DNA of 26,128 bases from a virus (IMGVR_UViG_3300047548_001480:1-26128), one strand, 5' to 3'; counted from the stretch's first letter, positions 6,407 through 12,494 are shown. The notes: generated from the letters alone by a model not told the origin. Numbers and translations are program-made.

Positions 6407-7245
6407 ACAAGGCGCTGCAATACAGTCTGGTGCGTTACCAGCCCCATGTCACGCGGCATGAGGTGGTCAACATCGGCGTGGTGCTGTTCACGCCGCAAGG
6501 CCCGGAGCTTCACCTGGCGTCGCAGTTGAACAAGTTGACGGCGCTGGACCCCAACCTGTCGCTGCAGCAGGTACATGACCAGGTCGAATCGATGCGCGAG
6601 ACCCTGACCCTTTTGCATCGCAGCGGCATGGAGCCCGAACAGGCCACCGCCTTCTTGTCCAAGGGAATGGCCGGGCCGTCCTGCATGCCATGCGGCATGC
6701 TGGATCCAGAAGGTCGCAGCCTGGATGATCTGGCGCAGGAGCTGCTGCAGGAACTGGTGCTGCCGCCCACACGCAAGCGAGTGACGGTCAGCAAGACATC
6801 CAGCAGCCGCCTGCATACCGAACTGCGTCAGCTGTTCCAGAGGGCCGGCATGCTGGGCAAGGAGCCGTCTGACATTGCCCGCCACAAGGTGGTGCCGCAT
6901 TTCCCGATTGATCCGGATGTCGGACTGTTTGCCGAATTCGCCTTGCGCAACGGTCGGCTGCATGTGACCGAGACGGTGGATTTCACAGTCAAGGATGTGG
7001 CGGCCAAGAAGCGAGAAGCGGAATCGAAGACCCTGGTGCTGCTGCAGGCCCTGGAAACCGTGGGCCAGAGCGATCTGCGACGCCATGTGGTGGTCAGCGG
7101 CGCACAAGTGAAAGCGGCGCAAGCCAGCATTGCGCTGCTGAGTCGCCACGCCGACGACGTGTTCGTGCGCGAAAGCCAGGCAGACTGGAGGCGCTACATG
7201 GACCTGATGTCAGAAGCCGCCCAGCACCGGGAGGTTGCGGCGTAA
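6403..7245 (+). CDS. DUF3037-family protein, partner of the HipA-like kinase
   Basis: A 280-residue protein starting MNKALQYSLVRYQPHVTRHE. Its N-terminus (YSLVRYQP...EVVNIGVVLFTPQG) is the hallmark of DUF3037. The middle (about 60-150) is helical, and the C-terminal half has a further alpha/beta segment ending near SQADWRRYMDLMSEAAQ. The ATG at 6403 overlaps the kinase stop (ATGA), so the two are made together. No enzyme motif is visible. Known association of DUF3037 with HipA_2 kinases suggests it regulates, or is a substrate of, the kinase; this is inference. Expression should follow the repressor. Confidence 0.75.
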   Translation: MNKALQYSLVRYQPHVTRHEVVNIGVVLFTPQGPELHLASQLNKLTALDPNLSLQQVHDQVESMRETLTLLHRSGMEPEQATAFLSKGMAGPSCMPCGMLDPEGRSLDDLAQELLQELVLPPTRKRVTVSKTSSSRLHTELRQLFQRAGMLGKEPSDIARHKVVPHFPIDPDVGLFAEFALRNGRLHVTETVDFTVKDVAAKKREAESKTLVLLQALETVGQSDLRRHVVVSGAQVKAAQASIALLSRHADDVFVRESQADWRRYMDLMSEAAQHREVAA

Positions 7246-7315
7246 AGCTTTGCGGGTGCTGAGAGTCGTGTAGATGGGCTGGTTTATTAGAAAAGCTATA
7301 CACTATTCCACGACC

Positions 7316-7504
7316 ATGAACCATCTACGCAACATCCTGGACGGCTTTGCCCTGGCCATCAACTGGGGGGCGCCGCAGCGCAGCTACCAGCTGTCGCGCG
7401 GCGGCTTCCGGCACGACCAGGAAAAGCTGCGCAACGACGTCAGGCGCGTGGGCCAAAACCTGCGTCAAGCCACCCAGCGCCATGGCAAAGTCACTGAAGG
7501 CTGA
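7316..7504 (+). CDS. 62-residue hypothetical protein upstream of DUF2335
   Basis: Starts MNHLRNILDGFALAINWG with ATG 7316; an alternative in-frame ATG is at 7274. The N-terminal half is hydrophobic-amphipathic, followed by SRGGFRHDQEKLRNDVRRVGQNLRQ, a charged helical tail. The gene ends inside the start of the DUF2335 gene (22-base overlap), so they are translated together. It may associate with the membrane protein encoded next. No family recognised. Confidence 0.55.
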   Translation: MNHLRNILDGFALAINWGAPQRSYQLSRGGFRHDQEKLRNDVRRVGQNLRQATQRHGKVTEG

Positions 7505-7868
7505 GGCCCGGAACAGCCAGGGCGACCAGCTGACGGTCCACGCCCACGACAACGATGCCTTGATCCTGCCCGTGGCGCAGCTGGAGGCGCTCCATGCCTT
7601 TCGCCCCGATCTGGTGGATCTGGTGGTCAGCGAAACCCGCCAGGAAGCTGCACACCGCCGCCAGCAGGAGTCGCGCCTCAACCTGTTCATCTTCATCGAG
7701 CGGCTGATGGGGCAGATCTCGGCCATCGTGCTGGCCGTCATGGGTATTGCAGGCGGTATCTATGCCGGCCTGCATGGACAGCCCTGGCTGGGCGGCGTGA
7801 TCGTGAGCGTGACGATTGGCACGCTGGCCGTGACATTCCTGAAGCGCAACGCCACCGCCAAGGGCTGA
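7482..7868 (+). CDS. DUF2335-type membrane protein
   Basis: A 128-residue protein starting MAKSLKAEARNSQGDQ. An acidic/helical N-terminal region (about 20-65, including LEALHAFRPDLVDLVVSETRQEA) is followed by two transmembrane helices at about 80-97 (ISAIVLAVMGIAGGIYAGL) and 104-120 (GGVIVSVTIGTLAVTFL), ending in Lys/Arg. This is the layout of DUF2335, predicted inner-membrane proteins often found in prophages. It forms a unit with the overlapping upstream gene and is convergent with the HATPase gene 14 bases away. Role unknown; superinfection exclusion is one possibility, not shown by the sequence. Confidence 0.65.
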   Translation: MAKSLKAEARNSQGDQLTVHAHDNDALILPVAQLEALHAFRPDLVDLVVSETRQEAAHRRQQESRLNLFIFIERLMGQISAIVLAVMGIAGGIYAGLHGQPWLGGVIVSVTIGTLAVTFLKRNATAKG

Positions 7869-7882
7869 TCAGGTCGTAGTGC

Positions 7883-8914
7883 TCAGGCCCTGGGCGCAAT
7901 CGCCCGCAGGTACATGCGCTCGACCTGATGCGTCATGTTGACGGGCACCAGGTCGACGCCCGGCTTGGCGCTGGCGTAGACCCTGAAGATCTCGTCCGCA
8001 AAGGCCTGCCCGATCTCCTCGATCTGGGCAAAGTCGAGCACCACGGTGCGGAAGCGGTCAAAGCGGGCAATGATGCGCTTGGCCTGCGAGCGGGAGACCA
8101 GCAGGTCCTGCCCGTACTGGGCCATGCGCATCGGCACCACCGTCTTCGAGAAGTCGAAGTCCTCCGGCTGGTTGGTGAACTGCTCGTAGACGTCGTTCGT
8201 GGTCCGTGCACTGTCCAGCGCCATCGTCATGAAGACGGTGGTGCCGTTGTCGAAGGTTCCCTCGTCCTCGATCAGGATGTCGGGGCTGCCATCGGAGTCG
8301 TGGTTGAACTTGAGGCCGTTGGCCTGGATCTCGAACGAGTCGAACATCCTGGAGGTGAAGAAGATCCCCTCGCCCGAGTGGTTGCTGGGGTCGGTGGTGA
8401 ACTTGCCCTTGGCCAGCTCCAGCAGGGACTGCCGCGGGTCGGCCAGCCCCATGGCGCGCGTGATCTTGTCGAAGATGCCCACGCCGTCGTCCGACACCAC
8501 CAGCGTCAGGGTGGCTTCGTCCTGCTGCGCCCAGACAAACACGTTGTTGCCGCTGGAATGGTCGATGGCGTTGTTGAGCATCTCGGTGAAGCCGTGCATG
8601 GCGATGCCGCGCACATTCGGCTTCAGGTCCAGGAACTGGGCAAACTTGAGCGACCAGACCTCGTCCTCGCGCAAGCCGTCCAGGCGGAACAGCCCCGACA
8701 CCCGGCGCCGGGCGCCGAGCTCAAACCGGGGGCGGGTCTTCGATCCCGTGCGGCGCAGCCAGCCGTCGGCCTCGAGGCGCCGGATGTAGCCCGCCGCCGT
8801 CGAGCGCGAGACGCCATGCTTGGCGGCCAGATGGCCGGCCAGGTCATCCGGGTGGCTCGCCACATCGGCGGTGATCGTCCTGAGCAGGTCCGTCGGCTTG
8901 ATCTTGGCAGTCAT
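7883..8914 (-). CDS. HTH - GHKL ATPase - DUF4325 (STAS-like) regulator
   Basis: A 343-residue three-part protein. Residues about 5-60 are a winged helix (LAAKHGVSRSTAAGYIRRLEADGWL). About 85-225 is a GHKL/histidine-kinase-type ATPase: N box EMLNNAIDHSSG (E111, N115), G1 box DDGVGI (142-147) and an SGEGIF lid. About 260-340 is DUF4325, a STAS-like domain, with VVLDFAQIEEIGQAFADEIFRV. No phospho-acceptor His domain or receiver is present, so the ATPase probably acts as a nucleotide-controlled switch of the attached HTH, as in anti-sigma-like modules. A 13-bp palindrome in its upstream region suggests autoregulation. It is divergent from the early-region operators. Confidence 0.8.
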   Translation of the reverse strand: MTAKIKPTDLLRTITADVASHPDDLAGHLAAKHGVSRSTAAGYIRRLEADGWLRRTGSKTRPRFELGARRRVSGLFRLDGLREDEVWSLKFAQFLDLKPNVRGIAMHGFTEMLNNAIDHSSGNNVFVWAQQDEATLTLVVSDDGVGIFDKITRAMGLADPRQSLLELAKGKFTTDPSNHSGEGIFFTSRMFDSFEIQANGLKFNHDSDGSPDILIEDEGTFDNGTTVFMTMALDSARTTNDVYEQFTNQPEDFDFSKTVVPMRMAQYGQDLLVSRSQAKRIIARFDRFRTVVLDFAQIEEIGQAFADEIFRVYASAKPGVDLVPVNMTHQVERMYLRAIAPRA

Positions 8915-8940
8915 GGTGCGCTTCTTTGCAATTCCTGATC

Positions 8941-8995
8941 CTGCACTGTGCAGAATCTTGCCTGCATTGTAGCGAAAACCAAGTCTTACCGTGCA
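8941..8995. promoter_or_regulatory. palindromic operator and promoter of the HTH-ATPase gene
   Basis: CTGCACTGTGCAG (8941-8953) is a perfect 13-bp dyad. A related half (CTGCATTGTAG, 8962-8972) and another GTGCAG at 8990-8995 follow. A minus-strand -10-like TACAAT lies between these sites, just after TTCGC. The sites sit 27-80 bases upstream of the start at 8914, right for autoregulation by its N-terminal HTH. The palindrome is seen directly; the binding protein is inferred. Confidence 0.5.
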
Positions 8996-9146
8996 GGACA
9001 GGCCGAGACGGCCGCGCTGACCTCATCCCAGCAGGGACGCCCGGCTTCCCGCAGGCCAGCCTCGCCCGTATCGCAGGGCGGCCACCCTGCCCGCCCGCTG
9101 CCACCCGGCCGCTTGCCTGAGCCTGATCGGGTCGGTGCGTGAAAAT

Positions 9147-9188
9147 ACTTTAGCTTTGCTTTTCTTTTTTATTGAGCTGTGCTAAAGT
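9147..9188 (+). promoter_or_regulatory. second repressor operator pair with rightward promoter
   Basis: ACTTTAGC-TTT-GCT (9147-9160) and TTGAGCTGTGCTAAAGT (9172-9188) both carry the AGCNNNGCT core, with centres 23 bp apart. The second is an exact 17/17 reverse-complement match to the cro-side operator at 4862-4878. As at cro, TAAAGT (9183-9188) can be a -10 box, seven bases before an ATG; the -35 (TTTCTT, 9161-9166) is poor. This is probably a lytic promoter silenced in the lysogen. Confidence 0.65.
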
Positions 9189-9195
9189 TTGATCC

Positions 9196-9276
9196 ATGCC
9201 AGCACGAAAGCGCAGGCAAGGGCCGACGGATCGACGTGCAGCCCGCAGGCCAGGACCGGCACCACAGGCAATGTGA
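9196..9276 (+). CDS. possible leaderless 26-residue Arg-rich peptide
   Basis: ATG 9196 lies seven bases after the TAAAGT box of the operator-controlled promoter, the same geometry as the cro-like gene. The ORF encodes 26 residues with an Arg-rich stretch, RKRRQGPTDRRAARR, then Pro/Ala. Arg-rich motifs of this kind occur in phage N-type antiterminators and other RNA-binding peptides, but this peptide is much shorter than lambda N and lacks its other regions. It might be the remnant of a longer gene or a chance ORF at the head of an untranslated RNA. Confidence 0.35.
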   Translation: MPARKRRQGPTDRRAARRPGPAPQAM

Positions 9277-9599
9277 AGGCGCCGGATTCGTCCGAGCAGC
9301 ACCGCAAGCCAGGTGCCCGGACCGCCCGCCAGGATCGTTCACAACCCAGCGGATACCCCAGGCGTCACTTAGTAGAAAACGCCCTGCACCATCGGCCCCT
9401 GCAGAACAGGAAGCGGGTCAAGCCTGGTCCTCCCTGCACCCAGCTCGCCACGGTGGCGCGCGCAGAAGTCACAGGGCCAGTCTGCCGGGATTCGTCCTGG
9501 CGGCGCCTACCTGTCGTGGCGCGGTAACGACGGGCACAGGCTTGGCAGGTCGCACCGGGTAGGCGCTGATGGGCGCCGAAGGGCTGAAACCGCCAGGCC
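9277..9599 (+). other. non-coding stretch, probably a structured transcript
   Basis: No convincing protein is found on either strand; the open frames here are Arg/Pro/Gly-rich artefacts. Visible structure includes GCGCCTACC (9503-9511) with its complement GGTAGGCGC (9558-9566), an alternative ACCTG/CAGGT pairing inside it, and GGCGT...ACGCC around 9361-9383. With an operator-controlled promoter at its start and a strong hairpin at its end, it could be a discrete phage RNA of about 440 bases. Confidence 0.4.
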
Positions 9600-9641
9600 G
9601 AAAACCCGAGCGTCCTGGGCAGCTAGGGCGCTCGGGTTTTC
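9600..9641. terminator. strong bidirectional terminator hairpin
   Basis: GAAAACCCGAGCG (9600-9612) pairs perfectly with CGCTCGGGTTTTC (9629-9641), a 13-bp stem with a 16-base loop. A-run and T-run at the two outer ends let it work in both directions. It would end the RNA begun near 9190 and the leftward gene at 9696-10169. Confidence 0.7.
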
Positions 9642-9695
9642 AATCAGGAGGTTTGCATGCGATGGTTTTACGCCTTGCGGCGAAAGATTCGGGCG

Positions 9696-10169
9696 CTACT
9701 GCCACTGGGAACCTGCCAGGCTAAGGTGGTCTTTTTTGAAGAAGGCTCGTCCGCCGCAAAATTCGAGGCCGCACGCCGTCAGGACATAGGCGCACTCGAC
9801 CTGATCCCAAGGCACCTGATCACCTGCCCCAAGATGATGGATTGCTGTCAGCGCTGTGCGGGGTTTCAGGCATATCGGCAGGTTTTCACCGCTTGTCAGC
9901 AGCGGGCGAAAGATCTGGCAGTGGCGCTGGCGGCCCAGCAGGTGAAATCCGATGTGCGTGACGGTCAGGTCAAAGGTGCTGAGGTTGACTGCGTTGACCA
10001 GCAAGGCCCGATCGTTGCCGATAAGGCCCTCCCCACACGAAACGCCAACCCGCAAGCGAACGCGGTCCTGTGACCAGGAGCGCCAGGTATTCAACACGCC
10101 CAATCCAGCGCCCAGCACAGCGACACCTGGCGTGACGTAATCGAGCACGGCCTTGATGTTCGGATCCAT
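9696..10169 (-). CDS. membrane-anchored hypothetical protein
   Basis: A 157-residue protein starting MDPNIKAVLDYVTPGVAVLG, with AAAGGA six bases before ATG 10169. One hydrophobic helix at about 12-25 (TPGVAVLGAGLGVLNTW) is followed by RSWSQDRVRLRVGVS and a beta-rich domain containing VNAVNLSTFDLTVTHIGFHL. N-terminal membrane-anchored proteins with this type of beta domain are common prophage accessory genes of unknown role. It stands alone on the minus strand between plus-strand early regions, with its own promoter candidate (10200-10228) and a terminator on each side, so it is probably an independently expressed lysogenic (moron) gene. Confidence 0.65.
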   Translation of the reverse strand: MDPNIKAVLDYVTPGVAVLGAGLGVLNTWRSWSQDRVRLRVGVSCGEGLIGNDRALLVNAVNLSTFDLTVTHIGFHLLGRQRHCQIFRPLLTSGENLPICLKPRTALTAIHHLGAGDQVPWDQVECAYVLTACGLEFCGGRAFFKKDHLSLAGSQWQ

Positions 10170-10199
10170 GGAAATCCTTTCAGTTGTGACAAACCGAAG

Positions 10200-10228
10200 G
10201 ATACAGCGCACCCCTGGAAGCGCTTGAA
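10200..10228 (-). promoter_or_regulatory. candidate promoter of the membrane-anchored gene
   Basis: On the minus strand, TTCAAG and TGTATC are separated by 17 bases, about 30 bases upstream of ATG 10169. The match to sigma-70 consensus is moderate. Confidence 0.35.
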
Positions 10229-10257
10229 AGACGGGTGGCAGCCCGGAACAGACGGGC

Positions 10258-10296
10258 AAAACCTGAGCACCTTCGTGTCGAAGGTGCTGAGGTTTT
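10258..10296. terminator. bidirectional hairpin before the early gene run
   Basis: AAAACCT-G-AGCACCTTC pairs with GAAGGTGCT-G-AGGTTTT around a five-base loop: 16 pairs with one G/G mismatch. It has the AAAACC...GGTTTTCAA outer pattern of the hairpin at 9600-9641. It lies 25 bases upstream of ATG 10321, so read-through or antitermination may control the following genes. Confidence 0.6.
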
Positions 10297-10320
10297 CAAC
10301 CACCAGAGAGTGCTGCACGA

Positions 10321-10530
10321 ATGAGCAATTTTTCTTTTGACCTGAGCCAGGCTGTCGAGATCAAGGCATCTGGCGAACGCGGCCATGTCGTTGGCCGTGC
10401 CGAATACACCAACTGCATCAACCACTATCAGGTGCGCTACAAAAGTGCCGACGGGCGCGCGACTGAGCAATGGTGGACCGAAGACGCGCTGGACCCGCTT
10501 GTCGGCGATGACAAGGAGGAGCACGTATGA
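10321..10530 (+). CDS. 69-residue hypothetical early protein
   Basis: Starts MSNFSFDLSQAVEIKASGER just after a strong hairpin. The pattern EIKASGERGHVVGRAEYTNCINHYQVRYKS looks like a small SH3-type beta barrel, a fold frequent in phage accessory proteins that fit a substrate surface. It ends in an acidic DDKEEHV tail. ATGA-type overlap (10527-10530) couples it to the next gene. No specific function can be given. Confidence 0.65.
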   Translation: MSNFSFDLSQAVEIKASGERGHVVGRAEYTNCINHYQVRYKSADGRATEQWWTEDALDPLVGDDKEEHV

Positions 10531-10736
10531 GTCAGCGCATCTATCTGGTCACCGACCGTGACACCCAGGCCAAGCGCCTGATCCGCGCCGGCACGCAGGC
10601 GCAGGCCATCCGGCACGCTGCGGCGTCGCGATTCGCCATCGAGGTGGCCGGGCAGGATGACCTGGTCGAGTTGCTGGGCAGCGGACAGGTTGTTGAAGTC
10701 GTCGCGCAGACCGGCGAGGCCGAGTCCGACAACTGA
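10527..10736 (+). CDS. 69-residue hypothetical early protein
   Basis: Starts MSQRIYLVTDRDTQAKRLIR, overlapping the stop of the upstream gene. The layout YLVTDRDTQAKRLIRAGTQAQAIRHAA...FAIEVAGQDDLVELL suggests a small alpha/beta protein. It is followed by 358 bases without a gene, which look like the structured leader of the next operon. Function unknown. Confidence 0.65.
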   Translation: MSQRIYLVTDRDTQAKRLIRAGTQAQAIRHAAASRFAIEVAGQDDLVELLGSGQVVEVVAQTGEAESDN

Positions 10737-11094
10737 GATCGGTGGTCAAGCGGCGCAGGCCGCAGGGCTGGGGGCTCCCGGCTGTCACCTGACACCCCGG
10801 AAAGACGGGGACCCTCAAGTCAGCGCCCTGCAGCGACCAACCGGATCGGCCGGGCGGCGCAGTTTGCAGTGTTCACACAGGGCGCTGATTTGAGCGTCAA
10901 GCCGGCCAGGTCTTAGCCGCCTGGAACCGTCAACACAGCAGGCCCCTCTGCTGCATTTCCGGGGTGTTTGAAAACGCTGCTTCATGCGAGCGGTTTGGCG
11001 CTCTCCCATTCCTCCCTGCCCTGCTTGCTTGCCGGGGCCTTGCCTGCCGGTGCGTCGCGTGACGCCCGGCGGGCTTTTTTTTGGAGCTTCCACC
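10737..11094 (+). ncRNA. long structured untranslated leader or RNA
   Basis: No protein-like frame is present. CTCAAGTCAGCGCCCTG (10814-10830) pairs with CAGGGCGCTGATTTGAG (10878-10894): 17 pairs, one of them G-U, closing a 47-base loop with smaller internal pairings (CTGC/GCAG, CCGG/CCGG). Downstream are the repeated hairpin GTGTTTGAAAACGC (10964-10977) and a terminator that ends 12 bases before the next ATG. This could be a small RNA, an attenuator or an antitermination site. Confidence 0.45.
11064..11082 (+). terminator. terminator-like hairpin abutting a ribosome-binding site
   Basis: GCCC-GGC-GGGC followed by eight T residues, then GGAG and the ATG at 11095. An alternative stem, GCGTC/GACGC (11052-11065), overlaps its 5' arm, so the two are mutually exclusive. 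This is the layout expected of an attenuator, though the terminator stem is short. Confidence 0.45.
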
Positions 11095-11352
11095 ATGGCA
11101 TTGAACCTGAACCTGTCGCTGGCCACCGTCGGCCTGGCTGCGCTGCTGGGCGCCTCGCACCTGCTGGACGGCGGCCCGAGCGAAGCCGAGCTGGCCACCG
11201 CCACCGCGGCCGACCTGAACGACGCCATCGCCCAGGCCCGCGCCGAGGCGCCCAAGGTGCGCGTGGAGCTGGCACGCATCGAGGCCGAGGACGCCCAGCC
11301 GACGCCGGGCCAGCTGGTGCAGCGCTATGCCGCCCTGGTGGAGCGCAAATGA
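11095..11352 (+). CDS. 85-residue hypothetical early protein
   Basis: Starts MALNLNLSLATVGLAALLGA with GGAG eight bases upstream. The N-terminal hydrophobic stretch LATVGLAALLGASHLL could be a weak membrane segment or a helix. Residues 30-85 are a charged helix (AELATATAADLNDAIAQARAEAPKVRVELARIEAEDAQ). The following gene overlaps by ATGA. No family recognised; the start lies right behind a terminator-like hairpin. Confidence 0.6.
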   Translation: MALNLNLSLATVGLAALLGASHLLDGGPSEAELATATAADLNDAIAQARAEAPKVRVELARIEAEDAQPTPGQLVQRYAALVERK

Positions 11353-11576
11353 GCACTGGCAAAAACGGGGGGCCCGCTTTTCCGGTAGTCGGCCAGATGT
11401 ACGGCGAAAAGCTGGGTGGGCAACTTGCGCACGGCATGACCCTGCGCGACTACTTCGCGGCCAAGGCGATGCAGGCATACCTCACGCACAAAATCATTGC
11501 CGATATGGCCGACGTGATCGTGGCAGAGTGGGCATACAGCACCGCCGACGCCATGCTGAAAGCGAGGCAAGCATGA
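11349..11576 (+). CDS. 75-residue conserved-type phage protein
   Basis: Starts MSTGKNGGPAFPVVGQMYGE, overlapping the previous stop. The signature GGPAFPV...GMTLRDYFAAKAMQAYLTH and a final helix, YSTADAMLKAR, are typical of a small phage protein widespread in lambdoid and related genomes, of unknown function. Coupled on both sides by ATGA overlaps. Confidence 0.75.
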   Translation: MSTGKNGGPAFPVVGQMYGEKLGGQLAHGMTLRDYFAAKAMQAYLTHKIIADMADVIVAEWAYSTADAMLKARQA

Positions 11577-11725
11577 CTACCAGCGACCGCAACTATGCCG
11601 ACCTGCTGGTGCGGCTGGCCGCCATCCCAGCCCAGCAGCCGCAGCGCCCGAGCCTGACGCAGGCCCAGCAGCGCGAGCACCTGGTCGAGGATCTGCTGGC
11701 CGCCAACGGGGAGGCACCGTGGTGA
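11573..11725 (+). CDS. 50-residue hypothetical protein
   Basis: Starts MTTSDRNYADLLVRLAAIPA, overlapping the preceding stop (ATGA). It is Gln/Pro-rich in the middle, ending with a short helix (REHLVEDLLAANGEAPW). The coupling on both sides supports translation; function unknown. Confidence 0.55.
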   Translation: MTTSDRNYADLLVRLAAIPAQQPQRPSLTQAQQREHLVEDLLAANGEAPW

Positions 11726-12033
11726 TGGACCCGCGATTTCAGGACCCGATGTGGCTGGCCGGCAACCGCGATGTCGAGATCCCGTTCGAGCGCGCCTGCG
11801 CTGTCGCGCTGCGCCGCCAGCAGGAGCGGATCAACGTCCTGCAGGATGCGCTGGGCCTGGTCGAGCTTTGGATGCAGCGCGAGCGCGAGGTGCTGGTGGC
11901 CTGCTGCCGGAATCATGACGGATCGATGGCACCAGACGACACCGAAACGATCGAGGAACACGACAGCCGGCTGCGCCTGGTCATGACTGCGCTCCAGCTG
12001 TCGCGCGCACCGGTACCGGAGGTGGCGCGATGA
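11725..12033 (+). CDS. 102-residue hypothetical protein
   Basis: Starts MDPRFQDPMWLAGNRDVEIP at ATG 11725 (TGATG overlap). In-frame GTG codons at 11719 and 11722 stand closer to the GGGGAGG site and could be used. A long helical stretch (RACAVALRRQQERINVLQDALGLVELWMQREREVL) predicts a coiled coil. It ends by ATGA overlap with the next gene. No family recognised. Confidence 0.6.
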   Translation: MDPRFQDPMWLAGNRDVEIPFERACAVALRRQQERINVLQDALGLVELWMQREREVLVACCRNHDGSMAPDDTETIEEHDSRLRLVMTALQLSRAPVPEVAR

Positions 12034-12287
12034 GCCGGCCCGAACCCATCCACCGCTACGCGCTGCGGCTGGCCTTTGCCGACCTGGCCGCGCGCGACGC
12101 CAGCCTGCTGCCCATGTCCCTCGAGGTCGCGCTGGCGCATCCGCATTGGGGGCTGGTGCTGAGGGTGCATGCGAGGAAGTTTGCGCACCGAGACACCAGG
12201 CCCATTGTCATCAATGGGCTTCCCAAACCACTGAGACCCATCATGCGCTACACTCTGCCCCAGGTGCTTGAAAACACCTGTAGCTAG
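12030..12287 (+). CDS. 85-residue hypothetical protein running into a regulatory RNA
   Basis: Starts MSRPEPIHRYALRLAFADLA, overlapping the previous stop. Basic, with a helical N-terminus. Its last codons lie inside the hairpin and C4-like element at 12261-12316, so ribosomes ending here could affect folding of the antirepressor leader. Function unknown. Confidence 0.5.
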   Translation: MSRPEPIHRYALRLAFADLAARDASLLPMSLEVALAHPHWGLVLRVHARKFAHRDTRPIVINGLPKPLRPIMRYTLPQVLENTCS

Positions 12288-12316
12288 CGGTTGAGCCGCC
12301 CCGTCAGTGCGGCTTT
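12261..12316 (+). ncRNA. candidate C4-like antisense RNA before the antirepressor
   Basis: The hairpin CAGGTG-CTTGAAAA-CACCTG (12261-12280) is followed by GTAGCTAGC and GCGG-TTGAG-CCGC, then GCCGC/GCGGC with a short T run. TTGAAAAC (12268-12275) and GTAGCTAGC (12280-12288) are complementary, in order, to GTTTTCAA (12415-12422) and GCTAGCTAC (12404-12412) in the same leader. P1/P7/P22 c4 RNAs control ant genes through just this kind of split complementarity. Assigned by architecture, not by a covariance search. Confidence 0.5.
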
Positions 12317-12403
12317 GTCATGTCCGAATGCTTTCCGGCGCAGCGCCTGCTGCGTCGAGTCTGGTTTCGGGCAGATGGGGCCATCCGCGAGGACGCCCGC
12401 CCG

Positions 12404-12422
12404 GCTAGCTACGGGTTTTCAA
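12404..12422 (+). promoter_or_regulatory. complementary target of the C4-like element
   Basis: GCTAGCTAC-GG-GTTTTCAA can form 19 pairs with 12268-12288, counting CC 12277-12278 with GG 12413-12414, leaving two single-base bulges. It lies about 70 bases upstream of the antirepressor start. A second copy of TTGAAAAC at 12447-12454, in a CGCGT/ACGCG hairpin, could compete for the same target. Confidence 0.5.
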
Positions 12423-12494
12423 CATCTGCCCACCCGTTCCGCGTGCTTGAAAACGCGCGGCCCGGATCAACCAGTCTCAGCTAGGAGCATGACC

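Noticed and set aside
9179-9562. Plus-strand 127-codon frame after the second operator cluster
   Set aside because: Arg/Pro/Gly-rich with no protein-like pattern; its start overlaps the operator and -10 box. The leaderless 26-codon ORF in another frame fits the promoter better.
10999-11012. CGCTCTCCCATTCC, resembling the boxA region of lambda nut sites
   Set aside because: Only six of eight boxA bases match and it follows rather than precedes the hairpin, so it is kept out of the annotation.
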